Origin: Variovorax paradoxus EPS
GTDB taxonomy: Bacteria; Pseudomonadota; Gammaproteobacteria; Burkholderiales; Burkholderiaceae_C
NCBI RefSeq assembly: GCF_000184745.1
Contig: NC_014931.1
Coordinates: 1,240,001-1,304,000 of the forward strand
Direction: 5' to 3'
DNA length: 64,000 bases
Shown here: positions 26,448 to 36,213 of the stretch, piece by piece
How positions within the stretch are numbered: position 1 is the stretch's first letter
How the letters are laid out: each line of letters starts with the position of its first letter
Translations under genes and position numbers: made by a program
The notes under the pieces: generated by a model
Told to the model about the DNA's origin: nothing
Seen by the model: the letters and a program-made list of their open reading frames with translations, nothing else
Databases searched by the model: none

Positions 26448-28685
26448 TCAGACGAACTGGGGTTGGAGAGGTTGGGTCTGCGACAGCTGCAGCGAGGCCA
26501 GTGCCGCCTGCAGGTCGGCTTCGAAAGCCTCCACACCGGCGCCGATCAGGTTCAGCGGAATGCCCATGGCCCACGCGGCGGCCACGGCGGCCAGCACGCT
26601 TTCGAGGCCCACGCCGGCATGGGTGGCGCGCCAGATCGTGAGGCGGCCCAGGCCCGGCAAGAACGATTCGCTGCTGCCGTTGGCCAGTACCACGCGGTCT
26701 TGCCGCACGAGCACGGCCTTGCCGCCGGCGCTCTGGTGCGCGACGAGCGCGGCGGCCTGCGGGTCGGCCGAATACAGGATGACGGCGCCATCGCACAGCG
26801 GCGCGAGGCCGGCCACGCGCGCGTCGGCCGCGTTCAGCACGGCCGTGCCTTCGCCCAGCACCACGTCGACCTGGGTGCGCAGCACCTTCACCATCTGGTC
26901 GCTCTCGGTGATGTCGTAATCGGCGAGCGCTTCGGCGCCTTCCAGGTCGGTCACGATGCCGACTTCGCAGCGGTCGTAGGCCAGGCCGTCGCGCAGGATG
27001 GTCTCGGCGCCGTTCTCGATCACCACGGCCTGCACGGCGCGGTTCACGAGCAGGCGGTGGCCGGCTTCCCAGTTGGCGCTGTCGCGTGCATCGACGCGAC
27101 GGCGCTCCAGGAACAGGCCGTCGCGGCAGGCCAGGCCCGTGTGGCGCCCGCCCAGGTTGATGAGCCAGGCGACGAGGCGCGCGAGCACCGCGGTGTTCTG
27201 CGAGCCGGCCACGCCGACCACCGGAATGCGGCCGGGCGCGTCGTTGGGGAACAGGTGGTCGCAGATCGCGCGGCCCACCGGGCGCGGCGAGCCGACGGCC
27301 GGCTTCAGGTGCATCAGGAGGCCCGGGCCGGCATTGACTTCGACAATCGCGCCGCGCTGCGGGCCGAGCGGCTTGGAGATGTCCTGCGCCACCAGGTCGA
27401 TGCCCGCGATATCCAGGCCCACGACGCGCGCGGCCAGCACGGCGGCGTGCGCGACTTCGGGGTGGACCTGGTCGGTGCAGTCGTTGGCCATGTTGCCGTT
27501 GCGCTGGATCGTGACCACGCGGCCGGCGGCCGGCACGGCGGCGCCGTCCAGTTCCTGGCGCTTGAGTTCGAGCTGCAGCTTGGCGTCGGTGGCCAGCACG
27601 ATCAGGTCGAGCGGGTATTCCTCTTCGGCGCCGCGGCGCGGGTCGCTGTTGAGCTGCTTTTCGATGAGCTCGGCCACGCTCAGCTTGCCGTCGCCGGTCA
27701 CAGTGATGATCTCGCCGCGCGCGGCAGCCACCACTTCGCCGCCCACCACCAGGAGGCGGTGTTCGTGGCCGCGGATGAATCGCTCGACCATCACGTCGCT
27801 GCCTTCGGGCTCGGCGACCGCGAAGGCGGCCATGACTTCTTCGCGTGTCGTCAGTTCGAGCGACACGCCGCGGCCGTGATTGGCGTCGGAAGGCTTCACG
27901 GCCACCGGCAGGCCGATGTCTTCGGCGGCTTCCCAGGCTTCTTCGGCGCTGGAAACGATCTGGCCCTCGGGCACCGGCACGCCACAGCTGGCGAGCAGGG
28001 ACTTGGTCAGTTCCTTGTCGCTGGCGATCGACTCGCCGATGGCGCTGGTGTAGTCGGTCTCGGCGGTCCAGATGCGCTGCTGGTTGGCGCCATAGCCCAG
28101 TTGCACGAGGTTGCCGCTGTTCAGCCGCATGTGCGGAATGCCGCGGTCGGTGGCGGCGGAGACGATGGCGGCGGTGCTCGGGCCGAGGTAGCAGTCTTCG
28201 ACCTTGGCCTTGACCGCATCGACCGCCTTTTGCACGTCGGCGGCGCTGAACGGGTCGTTGTTGATGGCGGCCATCAGGAGCCGGTGGCCCTCGGCCAGCG
28301 CCACCCGGGCGACCTGCTCGTCGCGCGCCCGGAACACCATGCGGTAGACGCCGTGCTCCGAGGTACTACGGGTTTGCCCGAATCCCGTCGGCATGCCGGC
28401 CAGGTTCAAAAGCTCGATGACAACGTGCTCCAGCACGTGGCCCGACCAGGTGCCTTCGGTCAGCCGCTGGATGAAGCCGCCGCGCTCGCCCACGCCGCAG
28501 TGGTGCTCGATGAGCGCCGGGAGCAGGCCCGTGAGGCGGTCGGTGAAACCGTCGATCTTGTTGGAGGGAAAGTCTTCCAGTTGGCCCAGATCGAGCCAGA
28601 CTTCGAGCACCGGACGGTAGGTCCAGAGGTTGGGACCGCGCAAATAGTTGATGCGCAGCAGGCGGATGTCGTCGAAACGGGTCAT
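26448..28685 (-). CDS. Second cyanophycin synthetase-like protein (CphA-prime), P-loop lost in the Mur domain
   Basis: The 745-residue CphA homologue, about 110 residues shorter than CphA, starts at ATG 28685 (MTRFDDIRLL). The N-terminal and ATP-grasp regions are intact (RGPNLWTYRP; GIPHMRLNSGNLVQLGYGANQQRIW; VAVKPSDANHGRGV; EVNAGPGLLMH). In the Mur-ligase-like region the nucleotide loop is GVAGSQNTA at 491-499 where CphA has GTNGKTTTA, so the Lys-Thr needed for ATP is missing and the C-terminus is truncated. Only one ligation site should work. In Cupriavidus and relatives cphA occurs with such a cphA-prime, and cyanobacterial CphA2, which also has one working site, polymerises beta-Asp-Arg dipeptides. 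Either a CphA2-like role or a partner role with CphA is possible. Confidence 0.9.
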   Translation of the reverse strand: MTRFDDIRLLRINYLRGPNLWTYRPVLEVWLDLGQLEDFPSNKIDGFTDRLTGLLPALIEHHCGVGERGGFIQRLTEGTWSGHVLEHVVIELLNLAGMPTGFGQTRSTSEHGVYRMVFRARDEQVARVALAEGHRLLMAAINNDPFSAADVQKAVDAVKAKVEDCYLGPSTAAIVSAATDRGIPHMRLNSGNLVQLGYGANQQRIWTAETDYTSAIGESIASDKELTKSLLASCGVPVPEGQIVSSAEEAWEAAEDIGLPVAVKPSDANHGRGVSLELTTREEVMAAFAVAEPEGSDVMVERFIRGHEHRLLVVGGEVVAAARGEIITVTGDGKLSVAELIEKQLNSDPRRGAEEEYPLDLIVLATDAKLQLELKRQELDGAAVPAAGRVVTIQRNGNMANDCTDQVHPEVAHAAVLAARVVGLDIAGIDLVAQDISKPLGPQRGAIVEVNAGPGLLMHLKPAVGSPRPVGRAICDHLFPNDAPGRIPVVGVAGSQNTAVLARLVAWLINLGGRHTGLACRDGLFLERRRVDARDSANWEAGHRLLVNRAVQAVVIENGAETILRDGLAYDRCEVGIVTDLEGAEALADYDITESDQMVKVLRTQVDVVLGEGTAVLNAADARVAGLAPLCDGAVILYSADPQAAALVAHQSAGGKAVLVRQDRVVLANGSSESFLPGLGRLTIWRATHAGVGLESVLAAVAAAWAMGIPLNLIGAGVEAFEADLQAALASLQLSQTQPLQPQFV

Positions 28686-28824
28686 GAAAACGTTCGATGT
28701 GCTTTGGCCGAGCACCACGGCGCCTTCAAGCGCGCCCATGGCAATCGGTCAGAATCGGCGCCCGACAAAGGACGCCATGGCGCGGTCCCTGCGGCCCGCG
28801 ACGGGCAAGAGTCAAAGAAACACA
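28686..28824. promoter_or_regulatory. Divergent promoter region of the cyanophycin locus
   Basis: These 139 bases separate the leftward synthetase genes from the rightward transporter/DUF1854 genes and must hold both promoters. I see no clear repeats or operator palindromes. The ATG codons at 28777 and 28825 are both in frame with the transporter. Confidence 0.4.
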
Positions 28825-31098
28825 ATGCAACATCACGATCCAGTCGGCACCCGGGAGGGAGAAATCGAGGCGGCTTCAGGTGCGCTGAAAAACCGGCTCG
28901 CAGTCGCGGAAAACGTTCTGGTAACACTGGCGGTTGACCTCGATTACGAACTTCGTTTCGCTTCCGGCCTGGTTGCCCTGACTGACCAGCGCCTGATTGC
29001 GCTGGAACCGGGCGGCGAATGGCGTGAGTGGCCGCTCACGGAACCCGCCCTTCAATTGCTCCTGGCCGACCATTCCGGCGTCGGCACGCTCGACCTGATC
29101 GGCCCCGAAGGCCGCCTGGCGCGCTGGCGCTACACGCTGGCCAGCCAGGCCAATGCCTTGCGCCTCCTCAAGCTGTTCGGTCAGCGGGCGGATGCTGTCG
29201 CCGAAGCGACAGCAGACGCCATAGACGGCGACGAACCCGCCGACACCGAACTCCAGACCCCGCCCTCGACCTGGGTGCTGCTGCGCCTGGGCCGTTTCGC
29301 CAAGCCGTACAGGAAGCAGCTTTTCCTCGGGTTTTTCCTGACCCTGCTCTCGACCGCCGCCACGCTGGTCCCGCCCTACCTGACCATCCCGCTGATGGAC
29401 GACATCCTGATCCCGTTCCAGAACGGCAAGCAGATCGATCCCTCCCGCGTCGCCCTTTACCTGAGCGGGCTGCTCGGCGCCGCGCTGCTGGGCTGGGGCC
29501 TCGGCTGGGCGCGCACTTATCTGCTGGCGCTGGTGTCCGAGCGCATCGGCGCGGACCTGCGCACCAGCACCTACGAACACCTGCTGACCCTGCCGCTCGA
29601 CTATTTCGGCGGCAAGCGCACCGGCGACCTGATGTCGCGCATCGGCTCGGAAACCGACCGGATCAACGTCTTCCTGTCGCTGCACGCGCTGGATTTCGCC
29701 AACGACGTGCTGATGATCGTCATGACGGCGGCCATCCTGATCTCGATCAACCCGCTGCTGGCGGTGGTCACGCTGGTGCCGCTGCCCTTCATCGCCTGGA
29801 TGATCCACGTGGTGCGCGACCGCCTGCGCACCGGCTTCGAGAAGATCGACCGCGTCTGGTCGGAAGTGACCAATGTGCTGGCCGACACCATCCCCGGCAT
29901 CCGCGTGGTCAAGGCCTTTGCGCAGGAACGTCGCGAAGCCGACCGCTTCCGCACCGCCAATGCCTACAACCTGCAGGTGAACGACAAGCTCAACCGCACC
30001 TGGTCGGTGTTCACGCCGACCGTGTCGCTGTTAACCGAAATCGGCCTCCTCGTGGTGTGGGGCTTCGGCATCTGGCAGGTGGCGCGCGGCAGCATCACGG
30101 TGGGTGTGCTCACGGCCTTCATCGCCTACATCGGCCGCTTCTATACGCGGATGGACTCGATGAGCCGCATCGTCTCGGTCACGCAGAAGGCTGCCGCCGG
30201 CGCCAAGCGAATCTTCGACATCCTCGACCATGTGAGCAACGTGCCCGAGCCGGTGAACCCGGTGAAGGTGGAGCGCGTGCAGGGCCGCATCGAGATGAGC
30301 GGTCTGGGCTTCCGCTACGGCTCGCGCGCGGTGATCCACGACCTCGATCTCGTGATCGAGCCCGGCGAGATGATCGGCCTCGTCGGCCACAGCGGTTCGG
30401 GCAAGAGCACGCTGGTCAATCTGATCTGCCGCTTCTACGACGTGACCGACGGCGCCATCAAGGTCGACGGCACCGACATCCGCCGCTTCGCCGTGGCCGA
30501 TTACCGGCGGCATGTGGGGCTCGTGCTGCAGGAGCCGTTTTTGTTCTTCGGCACCATCGCGCAGAACATCGCCTACGGCAAGCCCGACGCCACGCGCGCG
30601 GAAGTGGTGGCCGCGGCCCGCGCCGCGCACGCGCACGACTTCATCCTGCGCCTGCCGCACGGCTACGACTCGCTGGTCGGCGAGCGCGGCCAGGGGCTCT
30701 CGGGCGGCGAGCGCCAGCGCATCAGCATTGCGCGCGCCTTGCTCATCGATCCACGCATCCTGATCCTCGACGAGGCCACCTCGGCGGTGGACACCGAGAC
30801 CGAGAAGGAAATCCAGAAGGCGCTGGACAACCTCGTGCAGGGCCGCACCACCATCGCCATCGCCCACCGCCTGTCGACGCTGCGCAAGGCAGACCGGCTC
30901 GTGGTCATGGACCGCGGCGAGGTGGTCGAGGTCGGGCCTCACGACGCGCTCATGGCCAAGCAGGGCGCCTACTGGCGGCTCTACCAGGCGCAGTTGCGCC
31001 AGGCCGACGACGATGCGAGCGAAGGCGCGGTCGACGAGCGCGCCGGCGCGCAGTTGCCGCTCGTCAGCCACGCAGCACACCCGGCAGGCGACGCATGA
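28825..31098 (+). CDS. Exporter-type ABC transporter of the cyanophycin locus
   Basis: The 757-residue protein begins with a soluble N-terminal domain (about 25-120; LAVAENVLVTLAVDLDYELRF, ALTDQRLIAL) that looks like a pleckstrin-homology-type fold. Next come six membrane segments of the ABC exporter type I (about 165-450) and one ATPase: P-loop GHSGSGKST (521-529), signature LSGGERQ (625-631), Walker B ILILDE (645-650) and an H-loop AHRLST. It is a half-transporter expected to dimerise. Genes of this type next to cphA are recurrent in Burkholderiales and, as I recall, are named cyanophycin metabolism-associated ABC transporter in databases. The substrate is unknown. The ATG at 28825 is chosen; 28777 would add 16 residues. 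Confidence 0.87.
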   Translation: MQHHDPVGTREGEIEAASGALKNRLAVAENVLVTLAVDLDYELRFASGLVALTDQRLIALEPGGEWREWPLTEPALQLLLADHSGVGTLDLIGPEGRLARWRYTLASQANALRLLKLFGQRADAVAEATADAIDGDEPADTELQTPPSTWVLLRLGRFAKPYRKQLFLGFFLTLLSTAATLVPPYLTIPLMDDILIPFQNGKQIDPSRVALYLSGLLGAALLGWGLGWARTYLLALVSERIGADLRTSTYEHLLTLPLDYFGGKRTGDLMSRIGSETDRINVFLSLHALDFANDVLMIVMTAAILISINPLLAVVTLVPLPFIAWMIHVVRDRLRTGFEKIDRVWSEVTNVLADTIPGIRVVKAFAQERREADRFRTANAYNLQVNDKLNRTWSVFTPTVSLLTEIGLLVVWGFGIWQVARGSITVGVLTAFIAYIGRFYTRMDSMSRIVSVTQKAAAGAKRIFDILDHVSNVPEPVNPVKVERVQGRIEMSGLGFRYGSRAVIHDLDLVIEPGEMIGLVGHSGSGKSTLVNLICRFYDVTDGAIKVDGTDIRRFAVADYRRHVGLVLQEPFLFFGTIAQNIAYGKPDATRAEVVAAARAAHAHDFILRLPHGYDSLVGERGQGLSGGERQRISIARALLIDPRILILDEATSAVDTETEKEIQKALDNLVQGRTTIAIAHRLSTLRKADRLVVMDRGEVVEVGPHDALMAKQGAYWRLYQAQLRQADDDASEGAVDERAGAQLPLVSHAAHPAGDA

Positions 31099-31574
31099 CC
31101 GACAACACCATCACCACTTTCGATCTCGCGCGCGACGCCTTCGGCCGCCTCGTGCTGACCGACACCCAGGGCGAGCGCCATGTGGGCATCACGCCCGTGC
31201 GCGCCTTTCCGCTCACCGCGCCAGGCGAGGGCGTCTCGCTGGTCGGCGGCGACGGCCGCGAGCTGGTCTGGATCGACCGCGTCGAGACGCTGCCGCCCCA
31301 GACCCGGACGCTGCTCGAAGAAGAACTGGCGGTGCGCGACTTCGCCCCCACGCTCCTGAAACTGCACAAGGTCTCCAGCTTCGGCGTGCCAAGCACCTGG
31401 ACCGTGAGCACCGACCGCGGCGACACCAGCTTCGTGCTCAAGGCCGAGGAAGACATCCGCCGGCTCGAAGGCGGCGCGCTGCTGATCGCGAGCGCGCACG
31501 GCGTGCAGTTCCGAATTCCCGATGTGAAGGCGCTGGACCGGCCTTCGCGCAAGCTGCTCGAGCGCTTTCTCTAG
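31095..31574 (+). CDS. DUF1854 family protein of the cyanophycin locus
   Basis: The 159-residue cytoplasmic protein has no signal or membrane segment. Recognisable features are FDLARDAFGRLVLTD at the start, RHVGITPVRAFPLTAPGEGVSLV, GRELVWIDRVETLP, FAPTLLKLHKVSSFGVPSTW and LIASAHGVQFRIPDVKALD, the DUF1854 pattern. The ATG overlaps the transporter stop as ATGA, so the two products are co-translated and probably act together. DUF1854 proteins are consistently found with cyanophycin synthetases and this ABC transporter. No biochemical role is established that I know of. Confidence 0.85.
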   Translation: MTDNTITTFDLARDAFGRLVLTDTQGERHVGITPVRAFPLTAPGEGVSLVGGDGRELVWIDRVETLPPQTRTLLEEELAVRDFAPTLLKLHKVSSFGVPSTWTVSTDRGDTSFVLKAEEDIRRLEGGALLIASAHGVQFRIPDVKALDRPSRKLLERFL

Positions 31575-31581
31575 GCCGAGC

Positions 31582-32727
31582 TCAGAGCGGACTGCGCTTT
31601 CCGGCCGGCCCAAGCGCCGCGGCGGCGGCATCGCAGCCCGGCAGCGGCGTCTTCGACAGGGCCGCCTGTTTCACCGCCTTGGCCCAGCGGTGGCCCCAGT
31701 CGGTGATCGGCTTCTCGAACCAGCGGTAGAGCTGGTCCGAGAGCACCAGTGCCAGGGCGAACGAAAGAAAGAGCAGGGTGCCGCCGACGATGGTGGGCGC
31801 CGGCAGCACCGCGATCACCGTGTGCGCGGCAACGTACTGCACCAGGTACATCGCGTACGAGCGATGCCCGACGAACACCAGCGGTTTCGACGCCAGCGCC
31901 CGCGCGATCCAGGTGCGGCCGGCGACGAGGGCCGGGATCAGCATCGCAATCAGCAGGCTGTACAGCGCGATGGCCGAAGCATCGCCGATGCGCCCGGCGA
32001 TCACCGGAAAGCGCCGGTGCACCACCAGCAGCGCGACCACCAGCGCAATCGCCGTGCCGTGGTTCATGAGGCCGCGCACCAGGGCGAAGGTGCGGCGTGA
32101 ATTCATCAGCAGGGCCAGCGCCGAGCCGAACAGCATGCCCACGTAGTTCTGCGGAAGCAGAAGGTCCCAGCGGAAGCCGCCGATATCGATCATGGCCAGC
32201 GCCGCGAGGCAGAAGCCGACGGTCGCCAGGCCCGAGCGGAGCGTCGTGCCGAAGACCACCAGCAGCGTGGGCCAGACGAGGTAGTACTTCCATTCCACGC
32301 CCAGCGTCCAGGTCATGTGCAGGGGCGCGACGTTGGCCATCTCGTTGAGCAGCGTCAGGTAGTAGGGCGTGGCCGCCTTCATCTGCTCCCAGGTGCCGTC
32401 TTGCGCAACGTAGCTCAGGGCGAGCACCGCCAGCAGCACCAGAAGGTAGAGCGGCAGGAGGCGCGTGGTGCGGCGGATGTAGAACGCCTTGAGCGAGATG
32501 CGGCCGGTGCCGTCGCGCTCGCGCAGCAGCAGGGTGGTGATCAGGAAGCCGGAGAGAACGAAGAAGGCATGGACGCCGAGCCAGCCCGAGAAACGCGTCC
32601 AGCCGATGCCGCCGAAATGGTCGCTGAATACAAGGAAGACGGAGACGGCGCGAAGGCCGTCGAGTGCGCCGAAATTGCGTGTGCCCTGAAAGTCTTCGAA
32701 GCTGATCGCGGTGCCGCGCTCGCTCAT
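31582..32727 (-). CDS. Acyltransferase 3 family membrane protein (OafA/YrhL-like)
   Basis: The 381-residue integral membrane O-acyltransferase has about ten segments. The N-terminus has the family pattern ALDGLRAVSVFLVFSDHF, whose His is the predicted catalytic residue, then WLGVHAFFVLSGFLITTLLLRE and FYIRRTTRLLPLYLL. Such enzymes acetylate or succinylate polysaccharides, lipopolysaccharide or antibiotics from the membrane. It is convergent with the DUF1854 gene, with 7 bases between stops, and is isolated from glycan genes, so its target is not evident. Confidence 0.9.
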   Translation of the reverse strand: MSERGTAISFEDFQGTRNFGALDGLRAVSVFLVFSDHFGGIGWTRFSGWLGVHAFFVLSGFLITTLLLRERDGTGRISLKAFYIRRTTRLLPLYLLVLLAVLALSYVAQDGTWEQMKAATPYYLTLLNEMANVAPLHMTWTLGVEWKYYLVWPTLLVVFGTTLRSGLATVGFCLAALAMIDIGGFRWDLLLPQNYVGMLFGSALALLMNSRRTFALVRGLMNHGTAIALVVALLVVHRRFPVIAGRIGDASAIALYSLLIAMLIPALVAGRTWIARALASKPLVFVGHRSYAMYLVQYVAAHTVIAVLPAPTIVGGTLLFLSFALALVLSDQLYRWFEKPITDWGHRWAKAVKQAALSKTPLPGCDAAAAALGPAGKRSPL

Positions 32728-32814
32728 TCTTGTGTCCCCTGCATCGTTCGTGCAGGATTTTGCCCCCGACCAGGCTCTACAGACCCCTGACTAAAGTCAT
32801 AGTGTGGGGCGGAA

Positions 32815-33225
32815 TCAACGCCCTGCGAACCAGCGCAAGGCCAGGGCGCCCGCCGCGGCGGCCACGCCGCTCACCAGCGTGCCCCAGGCGATGTCGATGA
32901 AGGACAGGGCCAATGGCCAGTTGCGGATCACCGCCAGGTTGGTCAGGTCGTAGGTGGCGTAGCAGAAGAGCCCGAAGAGCCCGCCCAGCACCGCCGCACG
33001 CGTGATGCTCTGCGCCTCGATGCCCGGCAGGATCGCGAAGATCAGCAAGCCGACGGGGTACAGCAGGTAGAACACCGCCGCGAAGGCCAGCCGGGGCTCG
33101 GGCGACATCAGGTCGCCCATGGCCTGCTGGTACATGTTCTTGGCGACGACGCCGAGCCAGAGCATGTCGATCACCAAAAGCACGATGAAGGTGGCGGCCC
33201 ATGCGACGAGGTGTTTGGTGCTCAT
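32815..33225 (-). CDS. DUF2177 family membrane protein
   Basis: The 136-residue protein has four predicted membrane segments: [68 protein letters not shown] and [32 protein letters not shown] and [11 protein letters not shown] are typical of DUF2177, a family of unknown function. It is divergent from queC with 77 bases between the starts. Confidence 0.88.
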   Translation of the reverse strand: MSTKHLVAWAATFIVLLVIDMLWLGVVAKNMYQQAMGDLMSPEPRLAFAAVFYLLYPVGLLIFAILPGIEAQSITRAAVLGGLFGLFCYATYDLTNLAVIRNWPLALSFIDIAWGTLVSGVAAAAGALALRWFAGR

Positions 33226-33302
33226 CCGCGGGATCGTATCCGCGCACCGGGGAGCCCTGCGAAAATCGCGTCTTTGGACTACAGCGCCTTTCGCTGACGC
33301 AC

Positions 33303-34016
33303 ATGCCCCTGCACACCACCGCCCTCGTCTTGTTCTCCGGCGGCCAGGACTCGACCACCTGCCTGGCCGACGCGCTCTCGAAGTACCAGCGCGTCGAGAC
33401 GCTGGGCTTCGACTACGGGCAGCGCCACCGCGTCGAGCTCGACGTGCGCGGCACCATCCTTGCGCAGATGCGCGAGCGCTTTCCCGACTGGGCGCCGCGC
33501 CTGGGCGAAGACCACGTGCTCACGCTCGCCGCGCTGGCCCAGCTCGGCGGCTCCTCGCTCACCGAGGAGGTGGCCTTCGCGATGCAGGCCGATGGCCTGC
33601 CCAACACCTTCGTGCCCGGGCGCAACCTGCTGTTCCTCACGCTGGCCGGCGCGCTGGCGTACCGGCGCGGGCTGCAGGTGATCGTCACCGGCGTCTGCGA
33701 GACCGATTTCTCGGGCTACCCCGACTGCCGCGACGACACCATGAAGGCGATGCAGCTCGCGCTCTCGCTCGGGCTGGAACGGCGCCTCGTCATCGAGACG
33801 CCGCTCATGTGGATCGACAAGGCCGAGACCTGGCAGATGGCGCACCGCCTGGGCGGCGAGCCGCTGGTCGAGCTGATCGTGGAAGAGACCCACACCTGCT
33901 ACCTCGGCGACCGGGTGCATCGGCAGGCCTGGGGCTACGGGTGCGGCGAATGCCCCGCCTGCGATCTGCGCAAGAAGGGCTGGGAGCGCTATTCCGGTCA
34001 GGCCGCTGCTGGCTGA
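33303..34016 (+). CDS. queC: 7-cyano-7-deazaguanine synthase
   Basis: The 237-residue enzyme converts 7-carboxy-7-deazaguanine to preQ0 with ammonia and ATP, a step in queuosine biosynthesis. The PP-loop SGGQDSTT is at residues 12-19, [12 protein letters not shown] and [17 protein letters not shown] follow, and the zinc site is near the C-terminus ([20 protein letters not shown]). Length and motifs are complete. It stands alone without queD or queE. Its 3' end overlaps the convergent ABC transporter gene by 19 bases. I see no preQ1 riboswitch in the 77-base space upstream. Confidence 0.96.
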   Translation: MPLHTTALVLFSGGQDSTTCLADALSKYQRVETLGFDYGQRHRVELDVRGTILAQMRERFPDWAPRLGEDHVLTLAALAQLGGSSLTEEVAFAMQADGLPNTFVPGRNLLFLTLAGALAYRRGLQVIVTGVCETDFSGYPDCRDDTMKAMQLALSLGLERRLVIETPLMWIDKAETWQMAHRLGGEPLVELIVEETHTCYLGDRVHRQAWGYGCGECPACDLRKKGWERYSGQAAAG

Positions 34017-35797
34017 GCGGTCGAGGTGTTCAGGCGGTAGCGTGCGCCGCCGCCTGCTGTTCCTGTTCCTTCTTCCTGCGGCACCAGTGTCCAGCGCTGG
34101 TTGTGGAAGTCGCCGACCGCTGCGCGGTGCGCGATCGACACCATCGCGCCGCCCGCCGCATGGACCGTGTCCGACAGCCGCTTGTAGAGCTCGCTTTCGG
34201 CCTTGGCATCGAGGGCGCTGGTGATTTCGTCGGCGAAGAGCCATGCCGGTTTTTTCAGCAGTACGCGCGCGATGGCCAGGCGTTGTTGCTCGCCGCCGGA
34301 GAGCTTCTGGCTCCATGAATCGCTGTCGTCGAGGCGAGTGGCGAGGTCGGGCAGCAGGGCGTCGGTCAGGGCCTGGCGGAGCTGGTCGTCGGTGAAATCG
34401 GCGGCGGGGTTCGGATAGGTCAGTGCGTCGCGCAGCTTGCCGTCGGGCACGTAGGGGCGTTGGGGCATGAACACCGCATCGCCAGGCACCTTCACATGGC
34501 CGCTCGCGAACGGCCAGATGCCGGCGAAGGCGCGGAACAACGTCGACTTGCCGCTGCCTGAAGGGCCTTGCAGCAGCACGCTGTCGCCGGGCTTCACGGC
34601 CAGCGCGGCGCCGGCGAGCAGGCTCGCCCCGGTGGGCAGGGCGACCGCAAGGTCGTCCGTGCGCAGTTCGGTGGATTCGCCGCGCTCGAGCGGCGTGGCC
34701 TGCGCCGCGTGGGCGCGCATCGCGTCATCGAAACTGGTCAAGCGGTCGGTGGTGGCGCGCCAGACAGCCACCTTGTCGTAGTTGTCGACGAACCAGCTCA
34801 GCGAATCCTGCACCTTGCCGAAGGCCGACGAGATCTGCATCAATTGGCCCAGCTGGATGGCGCCGCTGAAGAAACGCGGCGCTGCCACCACGAACGGAAA
34901 TATCACCGCGGCCTGTCCGAAGAACGAGGTGAACGTGATCAGGTTCTTTTGCTGCTTGATGAGCACCAGGTAGTTGCGCAGCACGCTGCCGAAGCGTACG
35001 TCGAGTTGGCCGTGCTCGACTTTTTCGCCCCGATCCAGCGCGATCGCCTCGCTGTACTCGCGCACACGCACCAGATGGTGCCGGAAGTCGGCCTCGAATC
35101 GCTGCTGGCGGAAGTTGGTGCCGATCAGCGGGCGGCCGATGAAGTGCGTGATGACCGTGCCCACCACGCAGTACGCGACCGCCAGCCACACCATGGCGCC
35201 CACGATCTGGTAGGTGGTGCCGCCCATCGAGAATTCGAAGCTGCCCGAGAGCCCCCAGAGGATGCCGACGAAGCTCACCAGCGTGACTACCGCGTTCAGC
35301 AGGCCCATCGACAGCGTCATCGTGTAGTCGGTGAACAACTGCATGTCTTCCTGGATCCGCTGGTCGGGGTTGTCCGGCGTCTGGCCGTCCTTGCTCGCAT
35401 AGCGCGCGAGTTCGAGGTGATAGAAGGTTCGGTTGGTCATCCAGCGCGTCATGTAGTCGCGCGTCATCCACGTACGCCAGCGCAGTTGCAACAACTGCGT
35501 CACGTAGAACTTGAGCACCTGCAGAAGGATGTTGAAGAAGGCGAGCACGCAGAACACGCGAATCTCGCGCCAGAACACGGTCGCGTCCTTGTTCTGCAAG
35601 CCGTCGTAGAAGCGTCCGTACCACTGGTTGAAAAGCACCAGCGCGTAAACGTAGGCCAGGTTGAGCGCGACGATCGCCGCGAACATGGTCCTCGCGCGCC
35701 ATTTCTCCTCGGACTTGAAATAAGGCGCCGCGAGCGCAAAGACGCGCTTGACCACCTGGGCGAACGTGGCGGCTCGCGCCGTGACGGATGAAGACAT
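33998..35797 (-). CDS. SbmA/BacA-like (YddA-type) ABC transporter, fused permease and ATPase
   Basis: The 599-residue protein has an SbmA/BacA-like membrane domain (about 15-330; [50 protein letters not shown]) and an ATPase domain with P-loop [10 protein letters not shown] (about residue 412), signature [15 protein letters not shown] and Walker [13 protein letters not shown]. Relatives include E. coli YddA and eukaryotic ABCD-type proteins. SbmA-like proteins take up peptides and vitamin-like compounds. Substrate is unknown here. The start has no tight neighbour; the 3' end overlaps queC on the opposite strand. Confidence 0.88.
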   Translation of the reverse strand: MSSSVTARAATFAQVVKRVFALAAPYFKSEEKWRARTMFAAIVALNLAYVYALVLFNQWYGRFYDGLQNKDATVFWREIRVFCVLAFFNILLQVLKFYVTQLLQLRWRTWMTRDYMTRWMTNRTFYHLELARYASKDGQTPDNPDQRIQEDMQLFTDYTMTLSMGLLNAVVTLVSFVGILWGLSGSFEFSMGGTTYQIVGAMVWLAVAYCVVGTVITHFIGRPLIGTNFRQQRFEADFRHHLVRVREYSEAIALDRGEKVEHGQLDVRFGSVLRNYLVLIKQQKNLITFTSFFGQAAVIFPFVVAAPRFFSGAIQLGQLMQISSAFGKVQDSLSWFVDNYDKVAVWRATTDRLTSFDDAMRAHAAQATPLERGESTELRTDDLAVALPTGASLLAGAALAVKPGDSVLLQGPSGSGKSTLFRAFAGIWPFASGHVKVPGDAVFMPQRPYVPDGKLRDALTYPNPAADFTDDQLRQALTDALLPDLATRLDDSDSWSQKLSGGEQQRLAIARVLLKKPAWLFADEITSALDAKAESELYKRLSDTVHAAGGAMVSIAHRAAVGDFHNQRWTLVPQEEGTGTAGGGARYRLNTSTAQPAAA

Positions 35798-35973
35798 GCA
35801 GGTTTCCTCGCAGGCGCAGGTGCGCCGGACATCATGAGGAAACCATAGTAGACAAATGTTTCTTAAACGGACCTGAAACCTGTTCGTCGGGCAAAAAAGT
35901 CTCCGTCAGCGCAGCAGGACCCGTGCAGCCGCTGGAAGGACGGACGCCAGCATCCCTCTCAGCCCTTCGACCT

Positions 35974-36135
35974 TCAATCCCAAAGCCTCAGCCGCGGGGC
36001 ATCGTCGCACCTCGCCTGCTCGGCGAGCCACGCGCACTGCAGCGCGTGCTCCAGCGGCGACACGGGTTCGGCAGCGCAGGCGACCCCGCCGCGTTCGGCG
36101 AACAGGCGGGCGATCTCTGCGAGGTCGAGTGTCAT
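35974..36135 (-). pseudogene. Truncated remnant of a phosphonate-degradation HD-domain gene
   Basis: Only about 53 residues remain: MTLDLAEIARLFAERGG, then EPVSPLEHALQCAWLAEQARCDDA, then a non-homologous RLRLWD and a stop. The part before the break matches the N-terminus of HD-domain proteins encoded in phosphonate-degradation operons (PhnZ-like), where the text should continue into AALLHDLGH. That metal-binding section is absent. It is divergent from a 2-aminoethylphosphonate-type transporter, supporting the idea that a degradation operon was deleted here. In-frame ATGs up to 36231 exist but match nothing. Confidence 0.6.
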
Positions 36136-36213
36136 GAAAGTGAAACGGGAGCGGGAAGCGCGTGCGACAGCACGTGAAGCGTCAGCCCGCGCCATGACAT
36201 CCGTGTGACGCAT

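Noticed and set aside
24263..28213. Rightward open frames opposite the cyanophycin synthetases
   Set aside because: Composition is Ser/Arg/Ala shadow of the minus-strand genes; no domain or start support.
26448..28685. Frameshift explanation for the missing P-loop in CphA-prime
   Set aside because: The sequence around residues 485-510 stays in frame and aligns on both sides of the loop, so substitution rather than frameshift explains it.
33226..33302. PreQ1 riboswitch before queC
   Set aside because: The 77-base space shows no recognisable preQ1 aptamer pattern such as an A-rich tail after a small stem.
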